The notes beneath the pieces were generated by a model, which did not search any database, was not told the origin of the DNA, and saw only the letters and a program-made list of their open reading frames with translations. A program made the position numbers and the translations under genes. 64,000 nucleotides of DNA from Beijerinckiaceae bacterium (GTDB lineage: Bacteria; Pseudomonadota; Alphaproteobacteria; Rhizobiales; Beijerinckiaceae): NCBI GenBank assembly GCA_947370975.1, contig CANBNG010000005.1, positions 62,001 to 126,000 of the forward strand, given 5' to 3'. How positions within the stretch are numbered: the stretch's first letter is position 1; every line of letters starts with the position of its first letter. Of this stretch, positions 52,961 to 63,164 are shown piece after piece.

Positions 52961-53944
52961 ATGGCGTCCAAGCTCGACCAGTTGAAATCCATGACCACCA
53001 TTGTTGCCGACACCGGCGATATGGAGGCCATTGGTGCGTTCAAACCCACCGATTGCACCACCAATCCGACGCTCATTCTCAAGGCAGCGCAGATGGAGGC
53101 CTATCGGCACATTGTCGATGAGGCGATTGAATGGGGCCGCAGCCATCGCGCGGTCACGAGCCAGGTCACGGATCGTCTTGCCGTCAGCTTTGGCGCGGAA
53201 CTGGCCAAGATCGTGCCTGGCCGCGTCTCGACAGAGGTTGACGCCGATCTCTCCTTCGATGTCGAGGGCATGGTCGCCAAGGGGCGCGCCATCATCGCCG
53301 ATTACGAAGCACGCGGCGTGCCGCGCGCGCGTGTGCTCATCAAGCTTGCCTCCACCTGGGAGGGCATTCGCGCCTGCGAAATTCTGCAGCGTGAAGGCAT
53401 CGACTGCAACATGACGCTGCTGTTCTGCCTTGCGCAGGCCATTGCCTGCGCGGATGCAGACGCCTTCCTGATTTCGCCCTTCGTCGGGCGGATTCTCGAT
53501 TGGCATGTGAAGGCGGCGGGCCGCACCTTTGGCCCCGAGGAAGATCCGGGCGTGCTCTCGGTGCGCGCGATCTATGCCTATTACAAAGCCTATGGCATCG
53601 ACACTGTGGTGATGGGCGCGTCATTCCGTTCGCTGGGCGAGATCGAGGCGCTGGCAGGTTGCGACCGCCTGACCATCGCGCCGGCCCTGCTCGACGAACT
53701 GGCCAAGGACGAGGGCACGCTTGTGCGCAAGCTCGACGCCGCCCACGCTGCTGCGCACGCCCCGGCGCAGATTTCGCTCGATGAAAAGACCTTCCGCTTC
53801 CTGCTCAATGAAGACGCCATGGCGACAGAAAAGCTGGCCGAGGGCATTCGCCTCTTTGCGAAGGATCTGCGGGCTTTGCGCGAACTCGTCGCCCGGCGGA
53901 TGGAAGATTCTGTTGCAGCCGATCAGGCAGGGCCGCTGCCCTGA
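52961..53944 (+). CDS. tal: Transaldolase
   Basis: Pentose phosphate pathway enzyme (TalB type), 327 aa. The conserved [11 protein letters not shown] is near residues 32-42 and the Schiff-base Lys is in [13 protein letters not shown] (about 130). AGGAGA precedes the ATG. It is separated from ureG by repeats and is likely transcribed on its own. It ends 45 bases before the Kef-type gene. Confidence 0.95.
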   Translation: MASKLDQLKSMTTIVADTGDMEAIGAFKPTDCTTNPTLILKAAQMEAYRHIVDEAIEWGRSHRAVTSQVTDRLAVSFGAELAKIVPGRVSTEVDADLSFDVEGMVAKGRAIIADYEARGVPRARVLIKLASTWEGIRACEILQREGIDCNMTLLFCLAQAIACADADAFLISPFVGRILDWHVKAAGRTFGPEEDPGVLSVRAIYAYYKAYGIDTVVMGASFRSLGEIEALAGCDRLTIAPALLDELAKDEGTLVRKLDAAHAAAHAPAQISLDEKTFRFLLNEDAMATEKLAEGIRLFAKDLRALRELVARRMEDSVAADQAGPLP

Positions 53945-53989
53945 TCTTGAGGCCGCGGCGTCCGTCCTCGACCGAAAGCAAAAGCAATT

Positions 53990-55795
53990 ATGGCAGAACC
54001 CATCGCGCTTGAACCATTCAGGGAAGCGCTCGTGTTTCTGGGGACAGCGGCGATTGTCGTGCCGCTGTTCCGGCGTTTGCGCATCAGCCCCGTCATTGGC
54101 TTTCTTGGCGCGGGCATCCTGCTTGGGCCGGCAGGCCTTGGACGCTTCAGCGGGCTCTCGCCCCTTATAAAAGCCGTCACCTTCACGGAAGTGGAGGAGA
54201 TGCACGTCTTCGCCGAGCTTGGCGTGGTGTTCCTGCTGTTCATGATTGGGCTCGAATTATCGTTCGAGCGCCTGAGCCGCATGCGCAAGCTGGTCTTTGG
54301 GCTTGGCGCATTGCAGGTCACCAGTTGCGCGATTGCGCTCGGCGTCATCGCCTGGCTCATGGGGGAGAGCGGCCCCTCGGCAAGCGTGATCGGCGGCGCG
54401 CTGGCTTTGTCCTCGACAGCCATCGTCATCCCCGTTCTGCTCGAGCGTAAAAGATTGCGCGTGGCTGCGGGGCGCGCCGCCTTTTCTGTGCTGCTGTTCC
54501 AGGATCTGATGGTCGCGCCCTTGCTCTTCATGGTCGCCATGTTGGGAAGCCGCGAATTTGCCGGCCTTGGCGCGGGCCTGCTCTACACGCTGCCGCCTGC
54601 CGTTCTTGGTCTTGGCGTCATTGTGGGCCTTGGTCGCCTCGTGCTGCGGCCGCTGTTTCGCCACGTCGCGTCAGCCCGCTCGCCTGAATTTTTCATGGCG
54701 GCCTGCCTGCTTGTCGTCATCGGCACCAGCGTGATGAGCGCGGCCAGCGGCCTGCCGATGACGCTCGGCGCCTTCATGGCCGGACTGCTGCTGGCCGAGA
54801 CAGAATATCGCCGTCAGGTCGAGGTCACGATCGATCCCTTCAAGGGCCTGCTGCTTGGGCTGTTCTTCGTGTCCATCGGCGCAGGGCTCGATGTCGCACG
54901 CATTCTCAACAATCCGCTGCCGCTCATTGGCATCACCATTGGCCTTGTCGCGATCAAGGCCGCCCTGATTTATGGCGTCTCGCGGATGGCGGGCGTATCG
55001 GGCGCTGTGGCGCGCGAGATTGCGCTCGTGCTCGGGCCCGGCGGCGAATTCGCCTTTGTCATGCTGGGTGCGGCCATGACCGCAGCGATTGTGCCCAAGG
55101 GCACGGGCGGCGACCTGATGATTGCGGTCACGCTCTCCATGCTTGTCATTCCCTCGCTGTCTTCCTTGGCCGTGCGGGTGAGCCCGCCCAGCCCCGAGGC
55201 GGATATCTATGGCCTGCGCGATCTCGCGCCGCCGCCTGAAGAAACTGTCGATCCCGTTCTGATTGCGGGCTTCGGGCGCGTGGGGAAACTCGTCAGCGAA
55301 TTGCTCACCATGCACAAAATTCCGTTTTTGGCGGTGGATGGCGATGCGCGGCTTGTCTCGGACGCACGCAAAGGTGGCGCGCCGATCTATTGGGGCAATG
55401 CGGGGGATACGGAATTGCTGCGCCGCTGCGGCATTGCGCGCGCCCGCGCGCTTGTTGTCACGATGGACAATCCGCAGGTCGTCGAACGCGTAGTCACGGC
55501 TGCGCGCCGGGAGCGCGCCGACATGGTGATCGTGGCGCGCGCGCGGGACGCGATCCATGCGCGCCATCTCTATGAACTGGGGGCGAGCGACGCGATTCCA
55601 GAGACGATCGAGGCGAGCTTGCAGCTCTCGGAATCCCTGCTCGTCGATATCGGCGTGCCGATGGGCCATGTCATCGCCTCCATTCACGAGAAGCGCGACG
55701 AATTCCGCAAGATCCTGCAAGAGGGCCAGGACAGCACTAAAAGCGCCAAGCCGCGCCGCGCCATCAAGAGATCGACCCGCGCCGCCAAGGAATGA
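53990..55795 (+). CDS. Kef-type monovalent cation:proton antiporter with RCK domain
   Basis: CPA2-family K+ efflux protein, 601 aa. About twelve membrane segments fill residues 1-390, starting LVFLGTAAIVVPLFRRL, with the conserved LGAGILLGPAGLG. An RCK/TrkA-N domain follows from about 420 (VLIAGFGRVGKLVSELL). The tail is Lys/Arg-rich. KefB/KefC are gated by glutathione adducts and gshB is in the window, but whether this member is glutathione-gated cannot be read from the sequence. Confidence 0.9.
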   Translation: MAEPIALEPFREALVFLGTAAIVVPLFRRLRISPVIGFLGAGILLGPAGLGRFSGLSPLIKAVTFTEVEEMHVFAELGVVFLLFMIGLELSFERLSRMRKLVFGLGALQVTSCAIALGVIAWLMGESGPSASVIGGALALSSTAIVIPVLLERKRLRVAAGRAAFSVLLFQDLMVAPLLFMVAMLGSREFAGLGAGLLYTLPPAVLGLGVIVGLGRLVLRPLFRHVASARSPEFFMAACLLVVIGTSVMSAASGLPMTLGAFMAGLLLAETEYRRQVEVTIDPFKGLLLGLFFVSIGAGLDVARILNNPLPLIGITIGLVAIKAALIYGVSRMAGVSGAVAREIALVLGPGGEFAFVMLGAAMTAAIVPKGTGGDLMIAVTLSMLVIPSLSSLAVRVSPPSPEADIYGLRDLAPPPEETVDPVLIAGFGRVGKLVSELLTMHKIPFLAVDGDARLVSDARKGGAPIYWGNAGDTELLRRCGIARARALVVTMDNPQVVERVVTAARRERADMVIVARARDAIHARHLYELGASDAIPETIEASLQLSESLLVDIGVPMGHVIASIHEKRDEFRKILQEGQDSTKSAKPRRAIKRSTRAAKE

Positions 55796-55822
55796 CAGGC
55801 GCGGGCCGATGAATATCGGCTC

Positions 55823-56851
55823 TTACTTGCCTTCTTCGGGATAGGCCTTGCGGACCTTCTCGAGCAGTTCGGGCGACATGTTCGAGACTTCCGTCACGAG
55901 CTTTTGCAAATCTTCACCCTTCATCGGGCCCATGCCCATCGACAGGCGCGCCAGATCGCCGGTGAAGGCGGGATCTGCCATGGTCGCATCAAAGGCGCGG
56001 CGCAGCGCCTCAAGGCGGTCGGCCGGGGTCTTGGGCGTGGTGAAGAAGGAGGTGCCGATCTCGCTCGCCGACATGATGGCGGTGAGGATCTGCTTCTTCT
56101 CCGGCGTGTCGGCCGTCTCGATGGCGGTCGGCACATCGGGGAGTTCGGGCAGGCGCTTCAGACCAAATTGCGAGAGCACATTGATGCTGCCATCCTTGAA
56201 CCAGCTCGGCTTGGACGTACGCACGGCTTCATAGGCCGTCGAATGTCCTTCGACCTCGCCGCGCTCGACCGCCAGCATGGCCTCGCTCGAACCCTTGTAG
56301 CCCATGATGATCTTGAATTTCGTGCCAAGCACATTGTTGAGCACGAGCGGATAGATCGACACCGTGGAACCAGCGCCTGTGCCCCCGAGGGTGGCTTCGC
56401 GCATCTGCGCATCGGCCATGGTCTTCACCGGCGAGCTTTTCGCTGTGAACACGATGTTGACCAGCGGACCAACGCGACCAACCCAGTTCAGCTCTGCCGT
56501 CTTGAAGCGAACGCCCGTGGTGCCGAGCTTTTCATCCAGCGCAAGGGTGGGCGCGCCGAGGCCGATCACCGTGCCGTCCTTGGGCGAGGCGTTGAAGATC
56601 TGATTGACCGCAAGGAAGCTGCCAGCGCCCGGCATGTTGCGCACGATAACGGTCGGATTGCCGGGGATATGCTTGCCCATGTGCTGGGCGACCATGCGAG
56701 CATAGACATCATTGCTGCCGCCGGTGGCATAGCCGATCAGGAACTCAACCGTCTTGCCCTTGTAGAAATCGGCCGGGGCCTGCGCCTGGGCTGCTCCCGT
56801 GAGGAGGCCAGTGGCGACCGCAGCCAGAAAGAATCCCTTGAGCGTCTGCAT
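55823..56851 (-). CDS. Tripartite tricarboxylate transporter (TctC/Bug) substrate-binding protein
   Basis: Extracytoplasmic solute receptor, 342 aa from the ATG at 56851, preceded by GAGGAAA. The signal peptide MQTLKGFFLAAVATGLL ends near AQAQA. The Bug-family pattern VEFLIGYATGGSNDVYARMVA and GNPTVIVRNMPGAGS is clear. No TctA or TctB membrane gene is next to it, so it is an orphan receptor whose ligand is unknown. It is divergent from hrcA. Confidence 0.88.
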   Translation of the reverse strand: MQTLKGFFLAAVATGLLTGAAQAQAPADFYKGKTVEFLIGYATGGSNDVYARMVAQHMGKHIPGNPTVIVRNMPGAGSFLAVNQIFNASPKDGTVIGLGAPTLALDEKLGTTGVRFKTAELNWVGRVGPLVNIVFTAKSSPVKTMADAQMREATLGGTGAGSTVSIYPLVLNNVLGTKFKIIMGYKGSSEAMLAVERGEVEGHSTAYEAVRTSKPSWFKDGSINVLSQFGLKRLPELPDVPTAIETADTPEKKQILTAIMSASEIGTSFFTTPKTPADRLEALRRAFDATMADPAFTGDLARLSMGMGPMKGEDLQKLVTEVSNMSPELLEKVRKAYPEEGK

Positions 56852-57050
56852 CGTTTCCTCCGTTCGGCCCCGCCATGCGCGGCCGGTCAAGCTCCAGCCT
56901 CGCTCTTCAAGGAGCGAAACCGTGTGTCTTGTGTTTTCGATAGTCTATCCCGCCGGTTGAATCCACCCCGCGCCGCATGTTCCCCATTTCGCGAGGTCGC
57001 CGCCGCGCTTGCGGCTTGCGCACAAGGACGGACAGGGCCATCCTGATGGA

Positions 57051-58139
57051 ATGGCTGCCAATCTCGGACACATGAATTTCGATGCCGGGGCTCTGTCGAG
57101 CCTCAACGCACGCTCGCGGGACATCTTCCGCAGCATCGTCGATTCCTATCTGGCGACGGGCGAACCGGTGGGGTCGCGCCATCTCTCGCGACTGCTGCCG
57201 ATTTCGCTCTCGCCGGCTTCCATCCGCAATGTCATGCAGGATCTCGAAGAGCTCGGCCTCGTCTATGCGCCCCATACCAGCGCCGGGCGGCTGCCGACCG
57301 AGCTTGGCCTGCGCTTCTTTGTCGATGCCATGCTGGAATTTGGCGCGCCCACCGATGAGGAGCGCCAGAAGATCGAGGCCGAGGTGAAAGCCGCCTCGCA
57401 GGATCGCACCCTTGAGGGCGTGCTCTCGGAAGCCACAAGCATGCTCTCTGGCCTCACGCGAGGCGCGGGCGTGGTGCTGACCACCAAGGACAATGCGCGG
57501 CTGAAACATATCGAATTCGTTCGGCTCGATATCGACCGGGCGCTGGCTGTCCTCGTGTCCGAGGACGGGGCTGTTGAAAACCGCGTGCTTCCCATTCCGC
57601 CGGGCCTGCCGCCTTCGGCGCTGGTGGAAGCGGGTAATTACCTCAATGCGCGGGTGCGCGGGCGCACCTTGATGCAGGTGCGCAGCGAAATTGAAACCTC
57701 GCGCCGCGATGCCAAAGCCGAGCTCGACGAACTCACCGCCAGACTGGTCGATGCAGGCCTTGCCAGCTGGGCCGGCCTCGAGGGCGAGAGCCAGCAATTG
57801 ATCGTGCGCGGCCAGGCCAATCTGCTGGAAGACCTGCGCGCGGGCGATGATCTCGAGCGCATCCGCCTGCTCTTTGCCGATCTCGAGACCAAAAAGGACG
57901 TGATCGACCTGCTCTCGCGGGCAGAAACCGGCGATGGCGTGCGCATTTTCATCGGCTCGGAGAACAAGCTGTTTTCGCTGTCGGGCTCCTCCATGATCGC
58001 CGCACCCTTCCGGGACGGCACACAGCGCATCGTCGGCGTGCTCGGCGTGATCGGACCGACACGGCTCAATTATGCCCGGATCGTGCCCATGGTCGATTAC
58101 ACGGCCAAGGTGGTGGGACGCATGATGCAGGGGCGATGA
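57051..58139 (+). CDS. hrcA: Heat-inducible transcription repressor HrcA
   Basis: Represses groESL-type operons through CIRCE elements and is stabilised by GroE. It has 362 aa from the ATG at 57051; an ATG at 57072 (MNFDAG) is possible. The N-terminal winged helix has [26 protein letters not shown]. The middle and C-terminal domains ([37 protein letters not shown]) are complete. It is not linked to grpE here, and I found no CIRCE site in the window. Confidence 0.94.
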   Translation: MAANLGHMNFDAGALSSLNARSRDIFRSIVDSYLATGEPVGSRHLSRLLPISLSPASIRNVMQDLEELGLVYAPHTSAGRLPTELGLRFFVDAMLEFGAPTDEERQKIEAEVKAASQDRTLEGVLSEATSMLSGLTRGAGVVLTTKDNARLKHIEFVRLDIDRALAVLVSEDGAVENRVLPIPPGLPPSALVEAGNYLNARVRGRTLMQVRSEIETSRRDAKAELDELTARLVDAGLASWAGLEGESQQLIVRGQANLLEDLRAGDDLERIRLLFADLETKKDVIDLLSRAETGDGVRIFIGSENKLFSLSGSSMIAAPFRDGTQRIVGVLGVIGPTRLNYARIVPMVDYTAKVVGRMMQGR

Positions 58140-58191
58140 TTTGGGGCGGTTTTTGATTTTTGATTGATTTTTGTAGTTTATAGGATACGAT

Positions 58192-58491
58192 TTGTTTTCG
58201 ATCGAGCAGACATCTGTCTTCGAGCGTTGGCTGGCAGGCTTACGCGACCAGAGCGCCTATACCCGCGTGCGAATGCAGCTCTTGCGGTTCGGACAGGGGC
58301 AATTCGGCGATGCGAAACCGGTTGGGGAAGGCGTTTCTGAAGCGCGGCTGCATTTTGGGCCCGGCTATCGACTGTATTTCTGCAAACGCGGTCGTGAAGT
58401 GATTTTGCTTCTGGCGGGGGGCGACAAGAGCTCGCAAAGCTCGGACATCCGGCAGGCACTCGCTTTGAAACGTGAGATCGAAGGACGATGA
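58192..58491 (+). CDS. higB: RelE/HigB-superfamily toxin (addiction-module killer protein)
   Basis: A 99-aa mRNA-interferase-type toxin. The pattern GQFGDAKPVGEGVSEARLHFGPGYRLYF followed by LLLAGGDKSSQ is characteristic of the group often annotated as addiction-module killer proteins (shown here in parts: GDAKPVGEGVSE, LHFGPGYRLYF). It starts at a TTG with AGGA upstream. Just before it is a short AT-rich stretch (58140-58190) that likely holds the promoter. The antitoxin gene begins 1 base after the stop, giving the toxin-first order of higBA modules. Confidence 0.88.
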   Translation: MFSIEQTSVFERWLAGLRDQSAYTRVRMQLLRFGQGQFGDAKPVGEGVSEARLHFGPGYRLYFCKRGREVILLLAGGDKSSQSSDIRQALALKREIEGR

Positions 58492-58492
58492 C

Positions 58493-58843
58493 ATGAGCGT
58501 CAAGATTTCCAAATGGGATTTGGCCGCGACCTTCCGCGACACCGCCGACATGGCCCATTTCCTCGGCTCGGTCCTGGAGGATGCGGCCGCCTCGGGCGAT
58601 TACAGCCTGCTCCCCGAAACAATCGGAGCGATCGCCCGCGCGCGCGGCATGACCGAGATTGCCCGCGAGACCGGCCTGTCGCGCGAGAGCCTCTACAAGG
58701 CGCTTTCCGAGGACGGCAACCCGAGCTTTGCCACCGTCATGAAGGTGCTGCAGGCGCTGTCCATCGAGCTTCACGCCAAGGCCCGGGACGAGACCAAGCA
58801 CGAGACCAGCTACGAAACCAAGAGCGGCCCGGAGGCGGCATAG
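58493..58843 (+). CDS. higA: HigA-type antitoxin with HTH domain
   Basis: A 116-aa antidote protein. The helix-turn-helix is at [19 protein letters not shown] (about residues 55-73), followed by [15 protein letters not shown], typical of the partner of such killer proteins. The ATG at 58493 follows AAGGACGA. The C-terminal tail is charged and low in complexity. It probably represses the pair's AT-rich promoter. The module lies between hrcA and lepA. Confidence 0.87.
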   Translation: MSVKISKWDLAATFRDTADMAHFLGSVLEDAAASGDYSLLPETIGAIARARGMTEIARETGLSRESLYKALSEDGNPSFATVMKVLQALSIELHAKARDETKHETSYETKSGPEAA

Positions 58844-58910
58844 AGGCGCGGGGGCGCGACAGGGCGCCGACGCGCTTGGATTTCCGCTCCGCCCCTGCTA
58901 TCTCCGGAAC

Positions 58911-60716
58911 ATGACCACCCATCCGATCGAAAACATCCGCAATTTCTCCATCGTCGCTCACATCGACCACGGCAAGTCGACGCTTGCCGATCGGTTGATC
59001 CAGACGACGGGGACACTCGCAGCCCGTGACATGGTCGAGCAGGTGCTCGATTCCATGGACATCGAGCGCGAGCGCGGCATCACGATCAAGGCCCAGACGG
59101 TGCGCCTCGAATACAAGGCGCTGGATGGCAAGACCTACATCCTGAACCTGATGGACACGCCCGGCCACGTCGACTTCGCCTACGAAGTCTCGCGCTCGCT
59201 GGCCGCCTGCGAAGGCTCGCTGCTGGTTGTCGACGCCTCCCAAGGCGTCGAGGCGCAAACGCTCGCCAATGTCTATCACGCGCTCGACGCTGGTCACGAG
59301 ATCGTGCCCGTCCTGAACAAAATCGACCTGCCCGCCGCCGAACCCGAGCGCATCAAGGAGCAGATCGAGGAAGTCATCGGCATTGACGCTTCGCAAGCCG
59401 TGCCGATTTCCGCCAAGACCGGAATCGGCATCGACCTCGTGCTGGAAGCCATCGTCAACCGCCTGCCGCCGCCCAACGGCGACGAGACCGCGCCGCTGAA
59501 GGCGCTGCTGGTCGATTCCTATTACGATGCTTATCTCGGCGTCGTCGTTATCGTGCGCATCATCGACGGCTCCCTGAAGAAGGGCCAGAAAATCAAGATG
59601 ATGGGCGCAGATGCGCATTATTCGGTCGACAAGATCGGCGTCTTCCGCCCGAAGATGCAGGACGTCACGGTGCTCGGCCCCGGCGAAATCGGCTTTATCA
59701 CCGCGCAAATCAAACAGGTGGCCGACACACGCGTCGGCGACACGATCACCGACGAGCGCGGCGGCTGCGCCGCAGCGCTGCCGGGCTTCAAGCCGGCGCA
59801 GCCGGTCGTGTTCTGCGGACTGTTTCCCGTCGATGCGGCGGAATTCGACGATCTGCGCGCGGCCATGGGAAAGTTGCGCCTGAACGACGCGAGCTTCTCC
59901 TATGAAATGGAAAGCTCGGCGGCGCTGGGCTTTGGTTTCCGCTGCGGGTTCCTCGGCCTTCTGCATCTCGAAATCATCCAGGAGCGCCTGCAGCGCGAGT
60001 TCAATCTCGACCTGATCGCGACCGCGCCGTCCGTCATCTACAAGATCGCGCTGAGCGATGGCACGGACATCGAATTGCACAATCCGGCCGACATGCCCGA
60101 TGTCATGAAGATCTCGGCAATCAACGAGCCGTGGATTCGCGCGACCATTCTGACGCCTGACGAATATCTTGGCTCGGTGCTGAAGCTCTGTCAGGACCGT
60201 CGCGGCGCGCAGATCGATCTCAATTATGTCGGCAAGCGCGCGATGGTCACCTATGACCTGCCGCTGAACGAAGTCGTGTTCGATTTCTATGACCGGCTGA
60301 AGTCGATCTCGAAGGGCTACGCCAGTTTCGATTACGCGATCACCGATTATCGCGAGGGCGACCTCGTGAAAATGTCGATCCTCGTCAATGCCGAGCCGGT
60401 GGATGCCCTGTCCATGCTGGTGCACCGCTCGCGCGCGGACATGCGCGGCCGCGCCATGGTCGAGAAGCTGAAAGACCTCATCCCGCCCCACATGTTCCAG
60501 ATCCCGATTCAAGCGGCAATCGGGGGCAAGATCATCGCCCGCGAAACCGTGCGCGCGCTGCGCAAGGACGTGACGGCCAAGTGCTACGGCGGCGACGTCA
60601 GCCGCAAGCGCAAGCTGCTGGAGAAACAGAAAGAGGGCAAGAAGAAGATGCGGCAGTTCGGCAAGGTCGAAATCCCGCAGGAAGCCTTCATCGCCGCGCT
60701 GAAGATGGATAGTTGA
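58911..60716 (+). CDS. lepA: Elongation factor 4 (LepA)
   Basis: Ribosome-associated translational GTPase. It has 601 aa. G1 [14 protein letters not shown] is near residue 17, G3 DTPGHVDF, and G4 NKIDLP. The C-terminal LepA-specific domain runs through [24 protein letters not shown]. Its last 29 bases overlap the 3' end of the convergent vsr gene. Confidence 0.97.
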   Translation: MTTHPIENIRNFSIVAHIDHGKSTLADRLIQTTGTLAARDMVEQVLDSMDIERERGITIKAQTVRLEYKALDGKTYILNLMDTPGHVDFAYEVSRSLAACEGSLLVVDASQGVEAQTLANVYHALDAGHEIVPVLNKIDLPAAEPERIKEQIEEVIGIDASQAVPISAKTGIGIDLVLEAIVNRLPPPNGDETAPLKALLVDSYYDAYLGVVVIVRIIDGSLKKGQKIKMMGADAHYSVDKIGVFRPKMQDVTVLGPGEIGFITAQIKQVADTRVGDTITDERGGCAAALPGFKPAQPVVFCGLFPVDAAEFDDLRAAMGKLRLNDASFSYEMESSAALGFGFRCGFLGLLHLEIIQERLQREFNLDLIATAPSVIYKIALSDGTDIELHNPADMPDVMKISAINEPWIRATILTPDEYLGSVLKLCQDRRGAQIDLNYVGKRAMVTYDLPLNEVVFDFYDRLKSISKGYASFDYAITDYREGDLVKMSILVNAEPVDALSMLVHRSRADMRGRAMVEKLKDLIPPHMFQIPIQAAIGGKIIARETVRALRKDVTAKCYGGDVSRKRKLLEKQKEGKKKMRQFGKVEIPQEAFIAALKMDS

Positions 60717-61098
60717 GGAAGGCAGAAAGCCGCTCCCGCAGAACGACTTCGTCCTTCAGCTGGCATTCCCACAGCACCAGAGTTTTCCAGCCCTCGCGAT
60801 CCAGAGTCGCGAGGGTTTTTTCGTCGCGGACGCGGTTGCGCGCGATTTTGGCAATCCAATAGCCGCGATTGTCCTTGGGCACGCGCGCACCCCGCTTGCA
60901 ACCATGGCCGTGCCAGAAACAGCCATGGACAAAAATCGCAAGCTTGCGTCCGATATAGGCAAGGTCAGGCTTGCCGGGAATGTCGCGACGATTCAGCCGG
61001 TAGCCCGGCGCAATTGCGTGGGCGACCTTGCGAACGATCCTTTCGGGCTTGGTGTCAGCGCTTGTAACTGCGCGCATGATATCCGAGCGAGTGGTCAT
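60688..61098 (-). CDS. vsr: Very short patch repair endonuclease Vsr
   Basis: Nicks T:G mismatches that arise by deamination of 5-methylcytosine. It has 136 aa. The family core [19 protein letters not shown] and [18 protein letters not shown] includes the catalytic Asp and the zinc-site His/Cys. It starts within the stop of the upstream nuclease candidate (ATGA overlap) and belongs to one operon with the cytosine methyltransferase. Its end overlaps the lepA end by 29 bases on the other strand. Confidence 0.94.
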   Translation of the reverse strand: MTTRSDIMRAVTSADTKPERIVRKVAHAIAPGYRLNRRDIPGKPDLAYIGRKLAIFVHGCFWHGHGCKRGARVPKDNRGYWIAKIARNRVRDEKTLATLDREGWKTLVLWECQLKDEVVLRERLSAFLNYPSSARR

Positions 61099-61952
61099 TT
61101 CCTCTTTATGGCTGTACCGGCTGATTGCTTGATAAGTGTTTCCATCTGAATGATTTTTGTCATCCTCATCGTCTCGGCGCCCTTTACGGAAACCTCGAAC
61201 GACACGGAATAGATTTCATCGGATTGGACGCCATAGCAATCGCAAAGCGCGGACAGAAACTCGACATCCTCGATCTGATGAACGCGCGGCTGCCGATTGT
61301 TGCGTACAGCGGGAACCTGCGCAGGCAGAAGATAGACGCAGGGCGGCGGCAGGCTATATTTTCCGACGGTCAATTTACGATCCGGCGCGACGGCAAGCTT
61401 TGGGCAATTGCGTACTGTCCCGCACAGCAAATCCCAAACAATCAAGCCATCGACAACAACCTCGCGCGAGAAAATCTCTGACGACAGGCGCGTATGCACG
61501 CCAGACCAGACGTTTTTACGCGGGTCGGAAGCAGCGTTTTGACACACGCTCCAGATGACGAACTCATCCGCCTGTGTCGGCCTCTCAAATATATTCGTAT
61601 TATTCCCGTCAAGACAGCCTTTGAGTTCGATAATGCATGTCCGCCCGGACTTGAGCTCGATGCTGTAATCGAAACGGTTCGAGCTTCCAGAGCCGCGCCA
61701 ATCTCTAATAAATGCGCGTGCGCGCATGTCATCCAGAATAGCAGCGACAAAGGCTCGCTTGGCGCTCATGTCCGCTGAATTGGACCCTCGAAGGCTTTCC
61801 AGCGCGGAGCGAAGCACGCCCTCCCGGAATTGCTCATCGGGCATTTGGAAGTCGACCAACGTGTGAGCCTTGGTACGGATCGCATCTTTAAGCTGCTCGA
61901 CCTTGGTCGCGAGATCTGCATCTTTGTCGCACGGAATAATCGGTTCTTTCAT
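61095..61952 (-). CDS. Putative PD-(D/E)XK restriction endonuclease
   Basis: A 285-aa protein of no family I recognise. Residues 94-111 (FDYSIELKSGRTCIIELK) form a D-X13-E-X-K pattern, with Asp95, Glu109 and Lys111, as in PD-(D/E)XK nucleases, followed by GCLDGNN. It lies between a cytosine methyltransferase and vsr, overlapping each by 4 bases, which is the place of the restriction enzyme of a type II system. The gene looks visibly less GC-rich than the chromosome around it, suggesting transfer. Recognition sequence cannot be inferred. Confidence 0.7.
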   Translation of the reverse strand: MKEPIIPCDKDADLATKVEQLKDAIRTKAHTLVDFQMPDEQFREGVLRSALESLRGSNSADMSAKRAFVAAILDDMRARAFIRDWRGSGSSNRFDYSIELKSGRTCIIELKGCLDGNNTNIFERPTQADEFVIWSVCQNAASDPRKNVWSGVHTRLSSEIFSREVVVDGLIVWDLLCGTVRNCPKLAVAPDRKLTVGKYSLPPPCVYLLPAQVPAVRNNRQPRVHQIEDVEFLSALCDCYGVQSDEIYSVSFEVSVKGAETMRMTKIIQMETLIKQSAGTAIKRK

Positions 61953-63100
61953 TCCGCGGCCGCCAGAGTTGAAAATGAGGTGCTGAGCAAAATTTTCGTC
62001 AAAAGATTTTCCGCCAGATATTTCACTGCGGGTACGGCAAGCCCGTCTCCCAGCAAGTGATAAGCGTCGTTGTACCGGGCCGGCAAAATATAATCGTCGG
62101 GCAAACCCATCAGCCGCGCCGCCTCACGCCCCGAGAGAAGGCGCGTACGCACGCGCGCTTTCTCGACGACCATGATGAACTGGCGGCTCGATCCACCACC
62201 GGGCGTACGCAAACATCCGGCAACGCCATCGAAACGCACTTCCGCGCGCTGCACCTTGCGCCCGTCTTCATCAAGGCGCGTGCGGCGATAAATCGTCCCC
62301 ACAATGCGTTTTCCGGCAGCTTTTGCGGCTTCAAGCTTCTGAAGGTTTGCGTCCGACATCAAGCTGACGAGACGCGCGGTTTCCTCCCGCGTGTGCCACG
62401 CGACATCGCCGGGAGCTTCTTCAATGAGATCGGACAAAAGGGCGTTGTTCAGGACCGGCGCAGGCAGCCGCCACCAGCGCCAGCTGGCCTTCGCATGCGC
62501 GGGAAGCTGTTCGACGGCGCGCACGAGAGCAGACGAATGCCAAGGCGCGGCAGGCGCAGATTGGGAGGCGTCGGCAACGCCCGGCAGCGCCTTCAGGCAA
62601 CACACGATAAACAGGCGCGGGCGTGATTGAGGCAGGAAATTTGCAGCATCGATCGTCAATGCGCCGATGAGATATCCGAGCGAGGACAATGCACGACATA
62701 ATTCGACAAAATCGGCGCCACCATTGGATGTCAGCGCACCGGTCACATTTTCAATGACAAGGAGTTTGGGGCGTCGCGCCTTGGGGAGAGCGTTGACGAT
62801 ATTCCAAAAACCCCAGAAAGCGCCCGAACGTTCGCCCGCAAGGCCAGCGCCATTGCCCGCCAGCGACAAGTCCTGACAGGGAAAAGAGGCCCAGGCGAGA
62901 TCGGCCTTGCCGGGCAGGTCTTGTACTTTGAGCTTGTGAATGTCGCCGAGATGAAACTCTGCCTCGCCCCAATTCGCGCGATAGGAATCGCCTTTTTTGG
63001 GGTCGAAATCATTGGCGAACAGACACTGCCAATCAGTCCCCAGACCGGCGCGCGCCATGCCGCCACCGGCAAAAAATTCGTAGAAACCCGGCTTGTCCAT
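61949..63100 (-). CDS. DNA (cytosine-5-)-methyltransferase
   Basis: C5-cytosine methyltransferase, 383 aa. Motif I FYEFFAGGGMARAGLG, motif IV FPCQDLS with the catalytic Cys, motif VI ENVTG, motif VIII QSRPRLFIV, then a target-recognition region of roughly 100 residues, and motifs IX-X (RLLSGREAARLMGLPDDY; AYHLLGDGLAVPAV). It is the first gene of the operon with the nuclease candidate and vsr. It is complete, so protection should be active. The recognised site is unknown. Confidence 0.92.
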   Translation of the reverse strand: MDKPGFYEFFAGGGMARAGLGTDWQCLFANDFDPKKGDSYRANWGEAEFHLGDIHKLKVQDLPGKADLAWASFPCQDLSLAGNGAGLAGERSGAFWGFWNIVNALPKARRPKLLVIENVTGALTSNGGADFVELCRALSSLGYLIGALTIDAANFLPQSRPRLFIVCCLKALPGVADASQSAPAAPWHSSALVRAVEQLPAHAKASWRWWRLPAPVLNNALLSDLIEEAPGDVAWHTREETARLVSLMSDANLQKLEAAKAAGKRIVGTIYRRTRLDEDGRKVQRAEVRFDGVAGCLRTPGGGSSRQFIMVVEKARVRTRLLSGREAARLMGLPDDYILPARYNDAYHLLGDGLAVPAVKYLAENLLTKILLSTSFSTLAAAE

Positions 63101-63164
63101 GGTCGATTCGCCCCAGCGCCATGGATGCTAACGTTCCGCCTTTGTTGCGTCCAGACGCCACCCC

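Noticed and set aside
56852..57050. CIRCE element near hrcA
   Set aside because: No TTAGCACTC/GAGTGCTAA inverted repeat is visible here or before dnaK.
58737..60512. 591-codon open frame opposite lepA
   Set aside because: Antisense shadow of lepA with no family resemblance.
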